NCBI RefSeq assembly: GCF_000183545.2
Contig: NZ_JH976535.1
Location: forward strand, 324,840-388,839
Length of the DNA: 64,000 nt
Direction: 5' to 3'
DNA from: Thermaerobacter subterraneus DSM 13965
GTDB taxonomy: Bacteria > Bacillota > Sulfobacillia > Thermaerobacterales > Thermaerobacteraceae
The notes beneath the pieces are model-generated. The model did no database searches. It saw only the letters and a program-made list of their open reading frames with translations, and was not told where the DNA came from. Below, one piece after another: positions 18,941-28,120 of this stretch (the stretch's first letter is position 1; every line of letters begins with the position of its first letter). A program made the position numbers and the translations under genes.

Positions 18941-20008
18941 GTGGTGAACGGCTGGTTGGAGTGGCTGCTGGAATCGGGAATCAATCTGGCCATCCTGCTC
19001 GCGGTCCTGGCCAGCGTGGCCCGGGGTCTGGCCGACTTTTACCGGAAACGGCCGGGTCAAGGGACCGGGCCGGCACCGGACCGCCCCGCGGCCGGACGGC
19101 GGGAGCCCCCGGCGCACCAGGAGCCCGGGAGAGACCTGGCGCCGCCCGGGCCGCAGCCGTCGCCGCCCCGCGGGCTGGGGGAGCCGGGCCGGGCGGAAAG
19201 CCCAGGATTCCCGGCTGCCCGGGGCCGAGGGGACGGCCCGGACGGTGGGCCTCCGGGGCACCGTCCCCCCGCTGCAGCAGGGGCCCCGCCACCGCGGGCC
19301 GGCCGCCCGCAGGTGCCGGCCCAAGGGCCCCGGACCGGTCCCCGGCGGGGCCCCTGGGGCGACCTCTGGGGTGACCTCTGGGGTGACCTCCTGTCCCAGC
19401 TGGAAGACCTGCTCCGGGAAACCGACGTCGCGCTGCCCCAGGACGAACCCGGGCGGGCCCGGCCGCCGGCCCGCAGCCGCCCGGAGGGGGGCGAGGCGGC
19501 GCAGGAACACCGGCCGGCAACCGGCCGGGCGGGCACCGGCGGCAGAGGTTCGGAGCGGGCGGGCGGTGAAGGACGGGCCGGCCGGGAGGGGGTGCCCGGC
19601 GGTGAGGGCCTCTGGGGCGGCGAGGGCAGCCCCGGCAGGGAGGGCCTGCCCGGCGGCGAGGGAAGCCCCGGCGGGGAGAGCGGGCCCGGTCGCGAGGGCC
19701 GGCTCACCCGGGAGGGGCTTGCCGGAAGGCACGCGACGGCCGCCCGGCCGGCCATCCGGGCCGGCACCGGGACCTCGGCCGCCCCGGGCGGTCCGGCGGC
19801 CGCCGCCACGGGGGATGGGGGTGCCGCGCCGGGCCCGGCCGCTTCCGGCCGGCAGGGACCCCTGCCGCCGGCGGCCGCGGTCGCGTTGATGGCGCCGGCG
19901 GCCCGCCGGGAAGCCTTGCGCACCGCCTGGATCTGGACGGAGGTGCTGGGCCGGCCCCGCGCCCTGCGCCCGTGGACGCCGGAACCCCCTCTTCGCCGCA
20001 AGCGGTGA
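18941..20008 (+). CDS. Hypothetical protein: one membrane helix, long Gly/Pro/Arg-rich region, conserved-looking C-terminus
   Basis: No family recognised. The product begins with one membrane helix (INLAILLAVLASVARGLADF), followed by about 260 low-complexity residues including collagen-like units such as GREGLPGGEGSPGGE (roughly residues 205-260). It ends with an ordered segment, ALMAPAARREALRTAWIWTE then VLGRPRALRPW. That tail resembles a short LGxPRALR motif I associate with small Firmicute proteins of unknown function; this is from memory and unverified. GTG 18941 or 18944 follows GGGAGGTGGG. It sits between floA and the sporulation gene yqfC. The low-complexity region makes the exact frame less certain. 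Confidence 0.55.
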   Translation: MVNGWLEWLLESGINLAILLAVLASVARGLADFYRKRPGQGTGPAPDRPAAGRREPPAHQEPGRDLAPPGPQPSPPRGLGEPGRAESPGFPAARGRGDGPDGGPPGHRPPAAAGAPPPRAGRPQVPAQGPRTGPRRGPWGDLWGDLWGDLLSQLEDLLRETDVALPQDEPGRARPPARSRPEGGEAAQEHRPATGRAGTGGRGSERAGGEGRAGREGVPGGEGLWGGEGSPGREGLPGGEGSPGGESGPGREGRLTREGLAGRHATAARPAIRAGTGTSAAPGGPAAAATGDGGAAPGPAASGRQGPLPPAAAVALMAPAARREALRTAWIWTEVLGRPRALRPWTPEPPLRRKR

Positions 20009-20204
20009 CGCCCGAACTTCCGCGAACGACTCAGGTCCGGCAGGGGCCGCGGTGACGCCGCGGCCCCTGCCGCGTTGCCCGGGGAGAGCCGGTGGCCGCC
20101 GGCAAGGCCCCCGACCCCGGTGCGGGGCCGTGACCTGCCCATCATATCGCTCCGTCCCCCGCCGTAACCTTCACCGGAGGCTTGTGCACGAAGGAGGCAG
20201 CGCC

Positions 20205-20636
20205 TTGGCGCGGGACGGGCGCGGGGGCGGAGCAGGCGGAGGGGTCGCCGGTGGGGAGGGGTGGCGCCAGTGGCTGGCGGGCCTGGAGGACTCCCTTGCC
20301 GGTGCCCTGGAACTGCCGCGGGATGCGGTGCGCAACCTTCCCCGCATCACCTTGCTGGGCGGGCTCGAGCTGGTGGTTGAGAATCACCGGGGAGTCCTCT
20401 TGTTCGGTCCGGGCCGGGTGCTGGTGGCCGTGCCCGGCGGCCGCCTGGAGGTCACGGGCCGGGAGCTGGCCATCGGCCGGATCGACCGGGAACAGCTGTG
20501 CCTGCAGGGCCAGGTGGAACAGCTGCGCTTCCTGCCGGTGTCCGGCGGCGGGGAAGAAAGCGGCAGGGCCGGGCCCCGCAGGACGGGCGGCTTCTCCGGC
20601 AGAGGCGCCTCCCGTCCGGGAGGGAAGGCCCGGTGA
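20205..20636 (+). CDS. yqfC: Sporulation protein YqfC
   Basis: YqfC-family proteins (about 90-100 residues of beta-rich sequence) are sporulation-associated and always precede yqfD. Here the family core is LPRDAVRNLPRITLLGGLEL, VVENHRGVLLFGPGRVLVAV and GGRLEVTGRELAIGRIDREQ. TTG 20205 is chosen since AAGGAGG at 20191-20197 fits it. An N-terminal Gly-rich extension and a C-terminal Arg/Gly tail make it longer than usual (143 residues). The 14-base string ending in this ribosome binding site (20184-20197) is identical to that upstream of phoH (22025-22038). Its stop overlaps the yqfD start by four bases. Confidence 0.87.
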   Translation: MARDGRGGGAGGGVAGGEGWRQWLAGLEDSLAGALELPRDAVRNLPRITLLGGLELVVENHRGVLLFGPGRVLVAVPGGRLEVTGRELAIGRIDREQLCLQGQVEQLRFLPVSGGGEESGRAGPRRTGGFSGRGASRPGGKAR

Positions 20637-21952
20637 CCCGAGGGCTGTGGCAGTTTTTGCTGGGTGCGGTGGAGGTGACCGTCAGCCCCTCGCCTCGGGG
20701 CCGCCGGTTCGTCCCCCTGTCCAAGCGCCGGCCGGGGGATCCCGCCCCGGCACCGGGTGACGATCCCGGCCTGCCCCGAGCCGGGCCCGAGGCCTTTCTC
20801 AACCTGGCGGCCGCCCGGGGGCTGGTCCTCTGGCGAGTGCGCCGGCGGGAAGACGGGTCCCTGCGGGGCTGGGTGGCCGCCGGCCAGGTGGGTGGCCTGC
20901 GGCCGGTGGCCCGGGCCGCCCGCTGCCGGGTGCGCTTCGGCCGGCGGGTGGGCTGGCCCTTCCTGTGGCGACGCCTCCAGCGGCGAAGGGTGCTGCTGGG
21001 AGGCGCCCTGGCGACGGCGCTGCTGGTCTATTACCTGTCCGGTGCCATCTGGTTCATCGAGATCCGGGGCCTGGAACACCTGCCGGAGGCCGTGCTGCGG
21101 CAGGAGCTGGCCCGGGCCGGGCTGCGCCCCGGGGTGCGCCAGGCTGCCATCGACCTCCGCCAGCTGGCCGAGCGGCTGCCCCTCGAGGTGCCGGGGGTGG
21201 CCTGGGTGGGCATCACCCGTTACGGCGTCAAGGTCGTGCTGGATGTGGTGGAAAAGGATCCCCCGCCGGCCGTGCCCGCCGACCGCCCGGCCCACGTGGT
21301 CGCCCGCCGGCCGGGCGTCGTCGTCCAGATCATGGCCTTGCGGGGTGAGCCGGTGGTCCAGCCCGGCCAGGTGGTGAAGGCCGGGCAGATCCTGATCCGC
21401 GGCGCCTACCTGCCGCCGCCTCCCGCCGATGCCGCCCGCGGCGGCCGCCCGTCCCCGTCCCCCAGCCAGGGCAAGCCGGTGGCCGCCCTGGGCCGGGTGC
21501 TGGCCCGGACCTGGTACAGCGAGTACCGCGAGGTGCCCCTCGAGCAGACCCGGCCCGTGCGCACGGGACGCGCGTCGACCCGAATCGTCCTGCGTATCGG
21601 ATCCTGGCGCCTGCCGGTATACTGGCAGCGGGGGGATCCCGGCCGCTACGAGGTCGAGCGCCGGGTCCTGGTGGCCATCCCCGGGTGGAGGGATGGCCCG
21701 CCGCCTGTCGAACTGCTCAGGGAAACGCGCCACCAGGTGGTGCTGGCCCGGCATGTGCTGACCCTGCAGCAGGCGGTGCGGCTGGTGGAGCGGCAGGTGG
21801 TGGCCCGGGTGACCGCCGGCCTGCCGCCGGGAAGCCGGGTGGTGGCGGTGCGCAGCCAGGTGGTGCAGCAGGGCGCCGGGTTCGCCGGGGTCCGCACCAC
21901 CGTCGAGGTGATCGAGGATATCGGCGTCCAGCGCCCCTTTCAGCCGCGGTAG
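20633..21952 (+). CDS. yqfD: Sporulation protein YqfD
   Basis: YqfD is a membrane protein needed for efficient sporulation in Bacillus. It has a cytoplasmic N-terminal part, one central membrane helix (VLLGGALATALLVYYLSGAI), then WFIEIRGLEHLPEAVLRQEL (a POTRA-like region) and a large extracytoplasmic domain with PGVAWVGITRYGVKVVLDVV and ARRPGVVVQIMALRGEPVVQ. It ends GVRTTVEVIEDIGVQRPF. GTG 20633 overlaps the yqfC stop (GTGA), indicating translational coupling. It has 439 residues including an internal Pro/Gly-rich insert. Confidence 0.9.
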   Translation: MTRGLWQFLLGAVEVTVSPSPRGRRFVPLSKRRPGDPAPAPGDDPGLPRAGPEAFLNLAAARGLVLWRVRRREDGSLRGWVAAGQVGGLRPVARAARCRVRFGRRVGWPFLWRRLQRRRVLLGGALATALLVYYLSGAIWFIEIRGLEHLPEAVLRQELARAGLRPGVRQAAIDLRQLAERLPLEVPGVAWVGITRYGVKVVLDVVEKDPPPAVPADRPAHVVARRPGVVVQIMALRGEPVVQPGQVVKAGQILIRGAYLPPPPADAARGGRPSPSPSQGKPVAALGRVLARTWYSEYREVPLEQTRPVRTGRASTRIVLRIGSWRLPVYWQRGDPGRYEVERRVLVAIPGWRDGPPPVELLRETRHQVVLARHVLTLQQAVRLVERQVVARVTAGLPPGSRVVAVRSQVVQQGAGFAGVRTTVEVIEDIGVQRPFQPR

Positions 21953-22041
21953 GCGGTGCGCCCCGGGCGGGATGGGCCGCGGGGCTGAGCCTGCCGGGCG
22001 CGGGGCGCGGGAGGACCTCACCCGGTGCACGAAGGAGGGCG

Positions 22042-23211
22042 ATGGGCTCATTGCCCGATGCGCGGCAGCCCAACGGTGCGGCGCCGCCGGCCGCCGAAGG
22101 CCACGTGGCCGTGATCGACCTGGCGGACCACAGCGAAGCGCTGCAGCTCTTCGGGCGCGGGGACCAGAACCTGCGCCTGATCCAGGACAGCTTTCCCGTG
22201 CAGATCGTGTCCCGGGGTGATCACATCCGCCTGCGCGGCCGCCCCGAGGAGGTGCGGCAGGTCGCCACGCTGTTCGAGGGCCTTCTGCAGCAGGTGCGGC
22301 GCGGGGTGGCCCTGGGGCCCGAAGACGTGCGGTACGCCATCCAGCTGGCGCGGGAGGGGCGGGCCGAACGCATCCCCGAAGTGACCGACGACGTCATCGT
22401 GACCACGGCCCGGGGTAAGCCGATCCGCCCCAAAACCCTGGGCCAGCGCCGTTACGTCGAGGCCATCCGCGAGAACGGCATCGTCTTCGGCATCGGTCCC
22501 GCGGGGACGGGCAAGACCTACCTGGCCATGGCCGTGGCCATCGCCAGCCTTAAAGCCCACCAGGTGGCCCGCATCATCCTGACCCGGCCTGCCGTAGAGG
22601 CCGGTGAGAAGCTGGGCTTCCTCCCGGGCGATCTCCAGGACAAGGTCGACCCTTACCTGCGGCCCCTGTACGATGCGCTGTGGGACATGCTGGGCGTCGA
22701 GACCTTCCAGAAGTACATGAACCGGGGCCTGATCGAGGTGGCTCCCCTGGCCTACATGCGCGGGCGTACCCTGGACGATTCGTTCATCATCCTGGACGAG
22801 GCGCAGAACACGACCCCCGAGCAGATGAAGATGTTCCTCACCCGCCTGGGCTTCGGCTCCAAGGCGGTGGTGACGGGCGACGTGACCCAGGTCGACCTGC
22901 CCCGGGGGCGCCACTCGGGCCTGGCCCACGTCCAGCAGGTCCTCAAGGGCATCGAGGGCATCCAGTTCGTCTACCTGACGGAGCGGGACGTGGTGCGCCA
23001 CCCCCTGGTGCAGCAGATCATCCTCGCGTACGAGGCGTACGAACGCCAGGAAGAACAGGCTGCAGCCGGCCGCGACGGGACGCACCGGGAGGGGGGAGCG
23101 GCGCCGCCGGCGGGTGCCCCTGGGGAAGGGCGCCCCAACGGTGGGCAGGGTGCGGGCGAGGCGGCCGGCCGTCCTGGCGCCGGGATGCCGGCCCAGCAAG
23201 CCGGGCGGTGA
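22042..23211 (+). CDS. phoH: PhoH-like ATPase/RNA helicase
   Basis: PhoH-family proteins couple an ATPase core to RNA binding and are implicated in RNA metabolism. An N-terminal KH-like region (LFGRGDQNLRLIQDSFPVQI, VSRGDHIRLRGRPEEVRQVA) leads to the P-loop GIGPAGTGKTYLAMAVAIAS. Walker B FIILDEAQNTTPEQMKMFLT and VVTGDVTQVDLPRGRHSGL follow. ATG 22042 is preceded by GAAGGAGG at 22031-22038. It sits in the standard yqfD-phoH-pgpH-ybeY order. The final 50 residues are low-complexity. Confidence 0.95.
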   Translation: MGSLPDARQPNGAAPPAAEGHVAVIDLADHSEALQLFGRGDQNLRLIQDSFPVQIVSRGDHIRLRGRPEEVRQVATLFEGLLQQVRRGVALGPEDVRYAIQLAREGRAERIPEVTDDVIVTTARGKPIRPKTLGQRRYVEAIRENGIVFGIGPAGTGKTYLAMAVAIASLKAHQVARIILTRPAVEAGEKLGFLPGDLQDKVDPYLRPLYDALWDMLGVETFQKYMNRGLIEVAPLAYMRGRTLDDSFIILDEAQNTTPEQMKMFLTRLGFGSKAVVTGDVTQVDLPRGRHSGLAHVQQVLKGIEGIQFVYLTERDVVRHPLVQQIILAYEAYERQEEQAAAGRDGTHREGGAAPPAGAPGEGRPNGGQGAGEAAGRPGAGMPAQQAGR

Positions 23212-23259
23212 GCTACCGCCCGTCCACCGCGAGCGACGCCTGTGCCGGGAGTGGACAAG

Positions 23260-25560
23260 ATGGACGGAGGTTTTGCCGGCCTGGGGCGGTGGCTTGATCG
23301 CCACCTGGGCGAGCAGTGGCGGGAGCCCCAGGTGCGGCGCTTCATGTGGAGTGGCCTGTTCTTCCTGTGTTTCACGCTGCTGCTGGCCACGGCGGTGGCG
23401 CCGGCCCAGGTGCGGGTGCGGCCCGGCCAGGCGGCTCCCCGGGATCTGGTGGCGCCCAAGCAGCTCATCGACCGCCCGGCGACGGAACGCCTCCGCCAGG
23501 AGGCGGCCCGGGCCGTCCCCGACCAGTACCAGGAGGACGATTCGGCCGCCGAGCAGGCCCGGCGGGACCTGGAGGCCGCCTTTGCCGCCGTGGCGGCCGT
23601 GCAGGACGCCATGGCCCGGCGGGACCAGACAGACGGCCAGGGTGCGCCGGCGGAGGCCGCCCCTACGGCTGCGGATCGCACCCGGCTGGAAGAGCGGCTG
23701 GGCTTTTCTCTACCGGCGGAGGTGGCGGACGCCGTCCTGGCGGCCGGCAAGGGCACGCTGGAGGCCATGCGCCGCGACCTGTGGACGCTGGTGCGGCGGG
23801 AGCTGGACCAGGGGATCAAGGAAGACCAGCTGGCCGCCACCCGGCTGCGGCTGGGCGAGGAGATCGAGAACCTGGACTACCCCCAGCCCCTGCGGCAGTT
23901 CATGCGCCAGGTGGGCAGCCGCGTGCTGCGGCCCAACCTGATCTTCGACCGGGAAGGCACCGAAGAGGCCCGGCGCAGGGCCATGGAACAGGTCGATCCG
24001 GTGGTCATCGTCCCCGGCGAGGTCATCGTGGAAGCCGGGGAAAAGGTGACGGAAGAGGACATGGTCCGCCTGCGGGACGCGGGCCTGCTGCAGGAAGATC
24101 CCTGGGACCTGGCGGGCATCTGGGCGGGCACGGGCCTGCTGGTGCTGCTGGGCATGGCGGCCGGGGGCGCGTACCTGGCCACCTTTGATCGCCGGGTTTA
24201 CGAGGACGAACCGCGGTTCGTCCTGTTCGGCCTGGTGCCGGTGATCACCCTGGTCTTCGCCCGCCTGCTCCAGCCCGTGTCGCCCTACCTGATGCCGGTG
24301 GCCACGGGACCCATGCTACTGGCGGTCTTGCTGAACCCTCGTACGGCCCTGGTGGCCGCCATGCTGCTCTCCGTGGCGGTGGGGGTGATGGCCGGCGACG
24401 GCCTGCGGTTCGGCATCGTGACCTTCCTCGGAGGGGCGGCGGCAGCCTTTTCCGTCTCCCGCCTGGGGCACCGGTCCGACTTCATCCGCGCCGGGGCCAT
24501 CATCGCGGGCGTCAACGTGGCGTCGACCCTGGCCCTGGCCCTGATGTTCGGCAGCCCGCCCCTCACCGGGCTCGAGGTCTGGAAGCAGGTGGGCTGGTCG
24601 GCCTTCGGCGGGCTGCTGGCGGCCATTCTCACCATCGGCCTGCTGCCCTTCCTGGAGAGCTTTTTCGGCCTTGTCACGCCGGTCCGCCTGATCGAACTGG
24701 CGAACCCCAACCAGCCGCTGCTGCGCCGCCTGCTGGTGGAGGCGCCCGGCACCTACCACCACAGCCTGATGGTGGCCAACCTGGCCGAGGCGGCGGTGGA
24801 GGAGATCGGCGGGAACTCCCTGCTGGCGCGGGTGGGAGCCTACTACCACGACGTGGGCAAGATCCGGCGCCCCTACTTCTTCATCGAGAACCAGTTCGGG
24901 GGCGAGAACCCCCATGACAAGCTGTCGCCTAACCTCAGCGCCCTGATCATCACCGCCCACGTCAAGGACGGCGTCGAGCTGGCACGGCAGCACGGCCTGC
25001 CGGAAGAGATCATCCGGTTCATCCGGGAGCACCACGGGACCACCAGGGTGGAATACTTCCTGCGGCGCGCGCAGGAGATGGGTGAACCGGACCAGGTGCT
25101 CGAGGGCAACTTCCGCTACGACGGCCCGCCCCCCACCACCCGCGAGACGGCGGTGGTGATGCTGGCCGACGGGGTGGAGGCGACGGTCCGGTCCCTGGGA
25201 CACCTGACCCCGGGCCGCATCGAGCAGGTGGTGCGCAAGATCATCAAGGACCGCCTCAACGACGGCCAGCTGGACCGGGCCGACCTCACCTTCCGCGACC
25301 TGGACCGGATCGCCAGCACCTTCGTCCGGGTCCTGACGGGGATCTTCCATCACCGCATCGAGTACCCCGAGGTGGTGCTCAAGGAGATGGAGCGGGCCCG
25401 GCGCAAGGAAGGGCCGCCCTCCCGGACCGCGTCCCGGCCACCCCAGACCCCGGAGCCGGCCGCGCCGGAGCGGGCCGCGACGGGAGCGGATGACCCGCCG
25501 GGACCGGCCGCGGGAGCCGGCGGTCCCGGCGGCTCCCGCCCCCCGGACGGCGGCGACTGA
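23260..25560 (+). CDS. pgpH: Cyclic-di-AMP phosphodiesterase PgpH (7TM-HD receptor)
   Basis: PgpH hydrolyses the second messenger c-di-AMP. Architecture: one N-terminal helix (FMWSGLFFLCFTLLLATAVA), a large extracytoplasmic region including ARAVPDQYQEDDSAAEQARR, then a cluster of about seven membrane helices (24100-24680). The cytoplasmic HD domain contains APGTYHHSLMVANLAEAAVE, ARVGAYYHDVGKIRRPYFFI, and FIREHHGTTRVEYF. The C-terminal tail is Pro/Ala-rich. ATG 23260, with GGGAG 9 bases upstream, is preferred; GTG 23242 is possible. It is the usual neighbour of phoH and ybeY. Confidence 0.93.
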   Translation: MDGGFAGLGRWLDRHLGEQWREPQVRRFMWSGLFFLCFTLLLATAVAPAQVRVRPGQAAPRDLVAPKQLIDRPATERLRQEAARAVPDQYQEDDSAAEQARRDLEAAFAAVAAVQDAMARRDQTDGQGAPAEAAPTAADRTRLEERLGFSLPAEVADAVLAAGKGTLEAMRRDLWTLVRRELDQGIKEDQLAATRLRLGEEIENLDYPQPLRQFMRQVGSRVLRPNLIFDREGTEEARRRAMEQVDPVVIVPGEVIVEAGEKVTEEDMVRLRDAGLLQEDPWDLAGIWAGTGLLVLLGMAAGGAYLATFDRRVYEDEPRFVLFGLVPVITLVFARLLQPVSPYLMPVATGPMLLAVLLNPRTALVAAMLLSVAVGVMAGDGLRFGIVTFLGGAAAAFSVSRLGHRSDFIRAGAIIAGVNVASTLALALMFGSPPLTGLEVWKQVGWSAFGGLLAAILTIGLLPFLESFFGLVTPVRLIELANPNQPLLRRLLVEAPGTYHHSLMVANLAEAAVEEIGGNSLLARVGAYYHDVGKIRRPYFFIENQFGGENPHDKLSPNLSALIITAHVKDGVELARQHGLPEEIIRFIREHHGTTRVEYFLRRAQEMGEPDQVLEGNFRYDGPPPTTRETAVVMLADGVEATVRSLGHLTPGRIEQVVRKIIKDRLNDGQLDRADLTFRDLDRIASTFVRVLTGIFHHRIEYPEVVLKEMERARRKEGPPSRTASRPPQTPEPAAPERAATGADDPPGPAAGAGGPGGSRPPDGGD

Positions 25561-25645
25561 GGCCGGGCAGCTGAGATCGCAGGAGAGGGGCGTCCGGCCG
25601 GCCTGGGGCGGCCCGGCCGGAGGCAACGAAGCAGGAGGGAACGGG

Positions 25646-26179
25646 ATGCACCAGGATGGCGGCGCCGTGCCGTCCCAGCCCGTGCTGGCGATGGACAACC
25701 ACCAGGACCGGCTGGCCGTGCCACCCCACTGGGATCGCCTCCTGCCGGCGGTGGTGGGCCGCCTGCTGGCGGCCGAGGGCCTTGGGGTCCCCGTGGAGAT
25801 CTCCCTCACCTTCGTCGACGACGTGGCCATCCAGGAACTCAACCGGCGTTACCGGGGCAAGGACGCGCCCACCGACGTGCTCTCCTTCCCGCAGCTGGAA
25901 CCGGACGAGGTGGCCGCGCTGGTGCGGGCGCCGGCCGTCCCCGCCCAGGTGGCGCCCGGGCCGGAGCCGGTGCCCCTAGGTGACGTGGTGATCTCCCTGG
26001 AGCGGGCGGCGGCCCAGGCCCGGGACTACGGCCACTCCCTGGACCGGGAGGTGGGCTACCTGCTGGCCCACGGTGTGCTTCACCTGCTGGGCTACGACCA
26101 CCCCGACGCGGAGCGCGAGCGGCGCATGCACGAGAAGGCGGAAGCGGCGCTGGCCGACTGCGGGCTGAGCCGGCCATGA
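25646..26179 (+). CDS. ybeY: Endoribonuclease YbeY (rRNA maturation factor)
   Basis: Zinc-dependent endoribonuclease involved in 16S rRNA 3'-end maturation and ribosome quality control. The family pattern is clear: VEISLTFVDDVAIQELNRRY, RGKDAPTDVLSFPQ, LGDVVISLERAAAQARDYGH, and the zinc motif HGVLHLLGYDHPDAERERRM, with three His ligands. A short Pro/Ala insert separates the two halves. ATG 25646 follows CAGGAGGGA. The stop overlaps the next start (ATGA). Confidence 0.95.
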   Translation: MHQDGGAVPSQPVLAMDNHQDRLAVPPHWDRLLPAVVGRLLAAEGLGVPVEISLTFVDDVAIQELNRRYRGKDAPTDVLSFPQLEPDEVAALVRAPAVPAQVAPGPEPVPLGDVVISLERAAAQARDYGHSLDREVGYLLAHGVLHLLGYDHPDAERERRMHEKAEAALADCGLSRP

Positions 26180-26736
26180 CAGGCGGCCGGCGGCCCAGCT
26201 TCGGCCGGGCCGGCACCCTGGCCGAGTCCTTCCGCTACGCGTGGGCCGGCTTCCGCTGGATCTGGGCCACCGAGGCCAACATGCGCCTGCACTTCGCCGC
26301 CGCCACGCTGCTCTTCACCGCCGCCTGGTGGCTCGGGGCCGCGTCCTGGCAGTGGGCCGTCCTGATCCTGGCGGCCGGGATGGTCATCCTGCTGGAGTGG
26401 CTCAACACGGCCATCGAAGGGGCGGTGGACCTGGCCACGGAGGAGTTCCGGCCCCTGGCCGGCCGGGTCAAGGATGTGGCCGCGGGGGCCGTGCTGGCGG
26501 CCGCCCTGCTAGCCACCCTGACGGGGGTGGTGGTGCTGGGTGAGGGGCTGCTGCAGCTCCCCGGCCTGTTCCTGGCCCACGCCCGGGAAGCGCCCTGGCG
26601 GCTCTGGCCCCTTCTCCCTGCGCTGTATTTCGCCGTGAGCTCCCTGGGCGTCCGCCGGGCGACCCGGGACGAGCCGGTTCCCCGCCCCCCTGCGCGGGAC
26701 CGGCGGCGGGCAGCGGCCCGCCGGCCGGCCCGGTAG
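26176..26736 (+). CDS. dgkA: Diacylglycerol/undecaprenol kinase (DgkA family)
   Basis: Integral-membrane kinase; Gram-positive members phosphorylate undecaprenol for cell-wall lipid carrier recycling. The N-terminal amphipathic region (LAESFRYAWAGFRWIWATEANMRLH) leads into three helices with the active-site signature VILLEWLNTAIEGAVDLAT. A fourth helix and Arg-rich tail (PLLPALYFAVSSLGVRRATR) extend beyond the usual 120-130 residues, making 186. It overlaps ybeY by four bases. In Bacillus cdd usually follows; here a lipoprotein gene follows instead. Confidence 0.9.
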   Translation: MTGGRRPSFGRAGTLAESFRYAWAGFRWIWATEANMRLHFAAATLLFTAAWWLGAASWQWAVLILAAGMVILLEWLNTAIEGAVDLATEEFRPLAGRVKDVAAGAVLAAALLATLTGVVVLGEGLLQLPGLFLAHAREAPWRLWPLLPALYFAVSSLGVRRATRDEPVPRPPARDRRRAAARRPAR

Positions 26737-26877
26737 GCTGGCCCTGCCGGGCCGGCCCCCGCCGCTCGCCGGTTGCCGCCAGGACCTGCCTGGGACCACC
26801 GCGGGTGCCAGGGGGGCCGCGCCGGCGGAGCCGCAAGCGGCCATCCCATTCCAGCCTGACGGGAGGAGGAGACACCC

Positions 26878-28095
26878 TTGCCGCCGTCACCGCGCGAGCC
26901 ATCCCTGCCGCCGTCGCCGGAGCGGCCCGGTCGCCGGCCCGCCGTACCGCCCCTTCACCCCGGCCGGCGGCTCGTCCCGGGCCCGGTCCTGGCCCTGGCC
27001 CTGATGGTCCTGGCCGGCGTGGCACTGGTCGCGTGCAGCCGGCCGCAACCGGCCACGGTCCCGACCTCGCCACCACCCCCCGGACCGGCCGAACCCGCCC
27101 CAACGCCGCCCGCGGCGGTGAACCCGCTGACGGGCCTGCCGCTGGACGATCCGGCCCTCCTGGAGCAGCGCCCGATCCTGGCCAGCATCGACAACCATCC
27201 TGACGCCCGCCCCCAGGCGGGACTGGCGGCGGCCGATCTGGTGTATGAGGTGCCGGCGGAAGGCGGCATCACCCGCCTGCTGGCCCTGTTCGTCACCCAG
27301 CGGCCGGAGCGGGTGGGGCCCGTGCGCAGCTCGCGCCACTACTTCCTGGACCTGGCGGCCGAATGGGACGCCCTGTACGTCCACGCCGGGGGCAGCCCCC
27401 AGCACTATGCCCGCATCGGGGCCAGCGGCCTGGATGACCTGGACGGCGTCCGTTCCGATCCCCGGGGCGGGGGGCGGCGGGTCTTCACCCGGGACAACCG
27501 CCGGGCGATGCCCCATAATCTTTATGCATCCTTGCCGGTGGCCGTGGCGGCTGCGGAAGAACGCGGCTGGGCCGTCACGGCGCAGCCGCCGGCCGCCCCC
27601 TTCACCTTCCTGGACCCCGGAGCCCGTCCGGCGGGCCAGGAGGTAGAGGAACTGGTCGTCCACTGGCCCGGCTGGCGCCAGGGGTGGGTGCGCTACCGGT
27701 GGACGGGGCAAGGCTTCCGGCGGGAGACCGCCTTCGGCCCCCATGCCGCGGAGGAGACCGGGCAGCCCCTGGCGCCGGCGAGCCTGCTGATCCAGTTCGT
27801 GCCGTCCCGGCCCATCGCCGGCGATGCGGCCGGGCGGCTGGACGTGGACGTGACGGGTTCCGGGCGCCTGCTCATCGCCACCGGCGGGCGGTGGCGGGAG
27901 GGGCGCTGGGAGAAGCCGTCGGCCGCCGCACCCACCCGCTGGCTGGAGGCCGGCGGCCAGCCCGTGACCCTGGTGCCCGGTCCGGTCTGGGTCCACCTGG
28001 TTCCCACGTCCACCCGGGTGGAGATCCAGGGGCCGGACCAGGGGCCGGACGCCGCCGGCGAAACGGACAACCGCCAGGCGCCGGCGGGCAACTAG
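26878..28095 (+). CDS. DUF3048-domain lipoprotein (YerB-like)
   Basis: The precursor has an Arg/Pro-rich N-terminus, a hydrophobic signal (VLALALMVLAGVALVACSRP) and a lipobox LVAC, so it is predicted to be a lipid-anchored extracytoplasmic protein. The mature domain is DUF3048: VNPLTGLPLDDPALLEQRPI, LASIDNHPDARPQAGLAAAD, LVYEVPAEGGITRLLALFVT, and RVGPVRSSRHYFLDLAAEW. The C-terminal half (FTRDNRRAMPHNLYAS and onward) matches the second domain of YerB-like proteins. The molecular role is unknown. TTG 26878 follows GGGAGGAGGA at 26861-26870. Confidence 0.85.
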   Translation: MPPSPREPSLPPSPERPGRRPAVPPLHPGRRLVPGPVLALALMVLAGVALVACSRPQPATVPTSPPPPGPAEPAPTPPAAVNPLTGLPLDDPALLEQRPILASIDNHPDARPQAGLAAADLVYEVPAEGGITRLLALFVTQRPERVGPVRSSRHYFLDLAAEWDALYVHAGGSPQHYARIGASGLDDLDGVRSDPRGGGRRVFTRDNRRAMPHNLYASLPVAVAAAEERGWAVTAQPPAAPFTFLDPGARPAGQEVEELVVHWPGWRQGWVRYRWTGQGFRRETAFGPHAAEETGQPLAPASLLIQFVPSRPIAGDAAGRLDVDVTGSGRLLIATGGRWREGRWEKPSAAAPTRWLEAGGQPVTLVPGPVWVHLVPTSTRVEIQGPDQGPDAAGETDNRQAPAGN

Positions 28096-28120
28096 CCCGG
28101 GCAGAGAGGAGGGATGGCGC

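Noticed and set aside
15893-19732. 1,279-residue antisense frame opposite nfeD and floA
   Set aside because: Same GC-driven artefact; the plus-strand genes show clear conserved motifs and ribosome binding sites.
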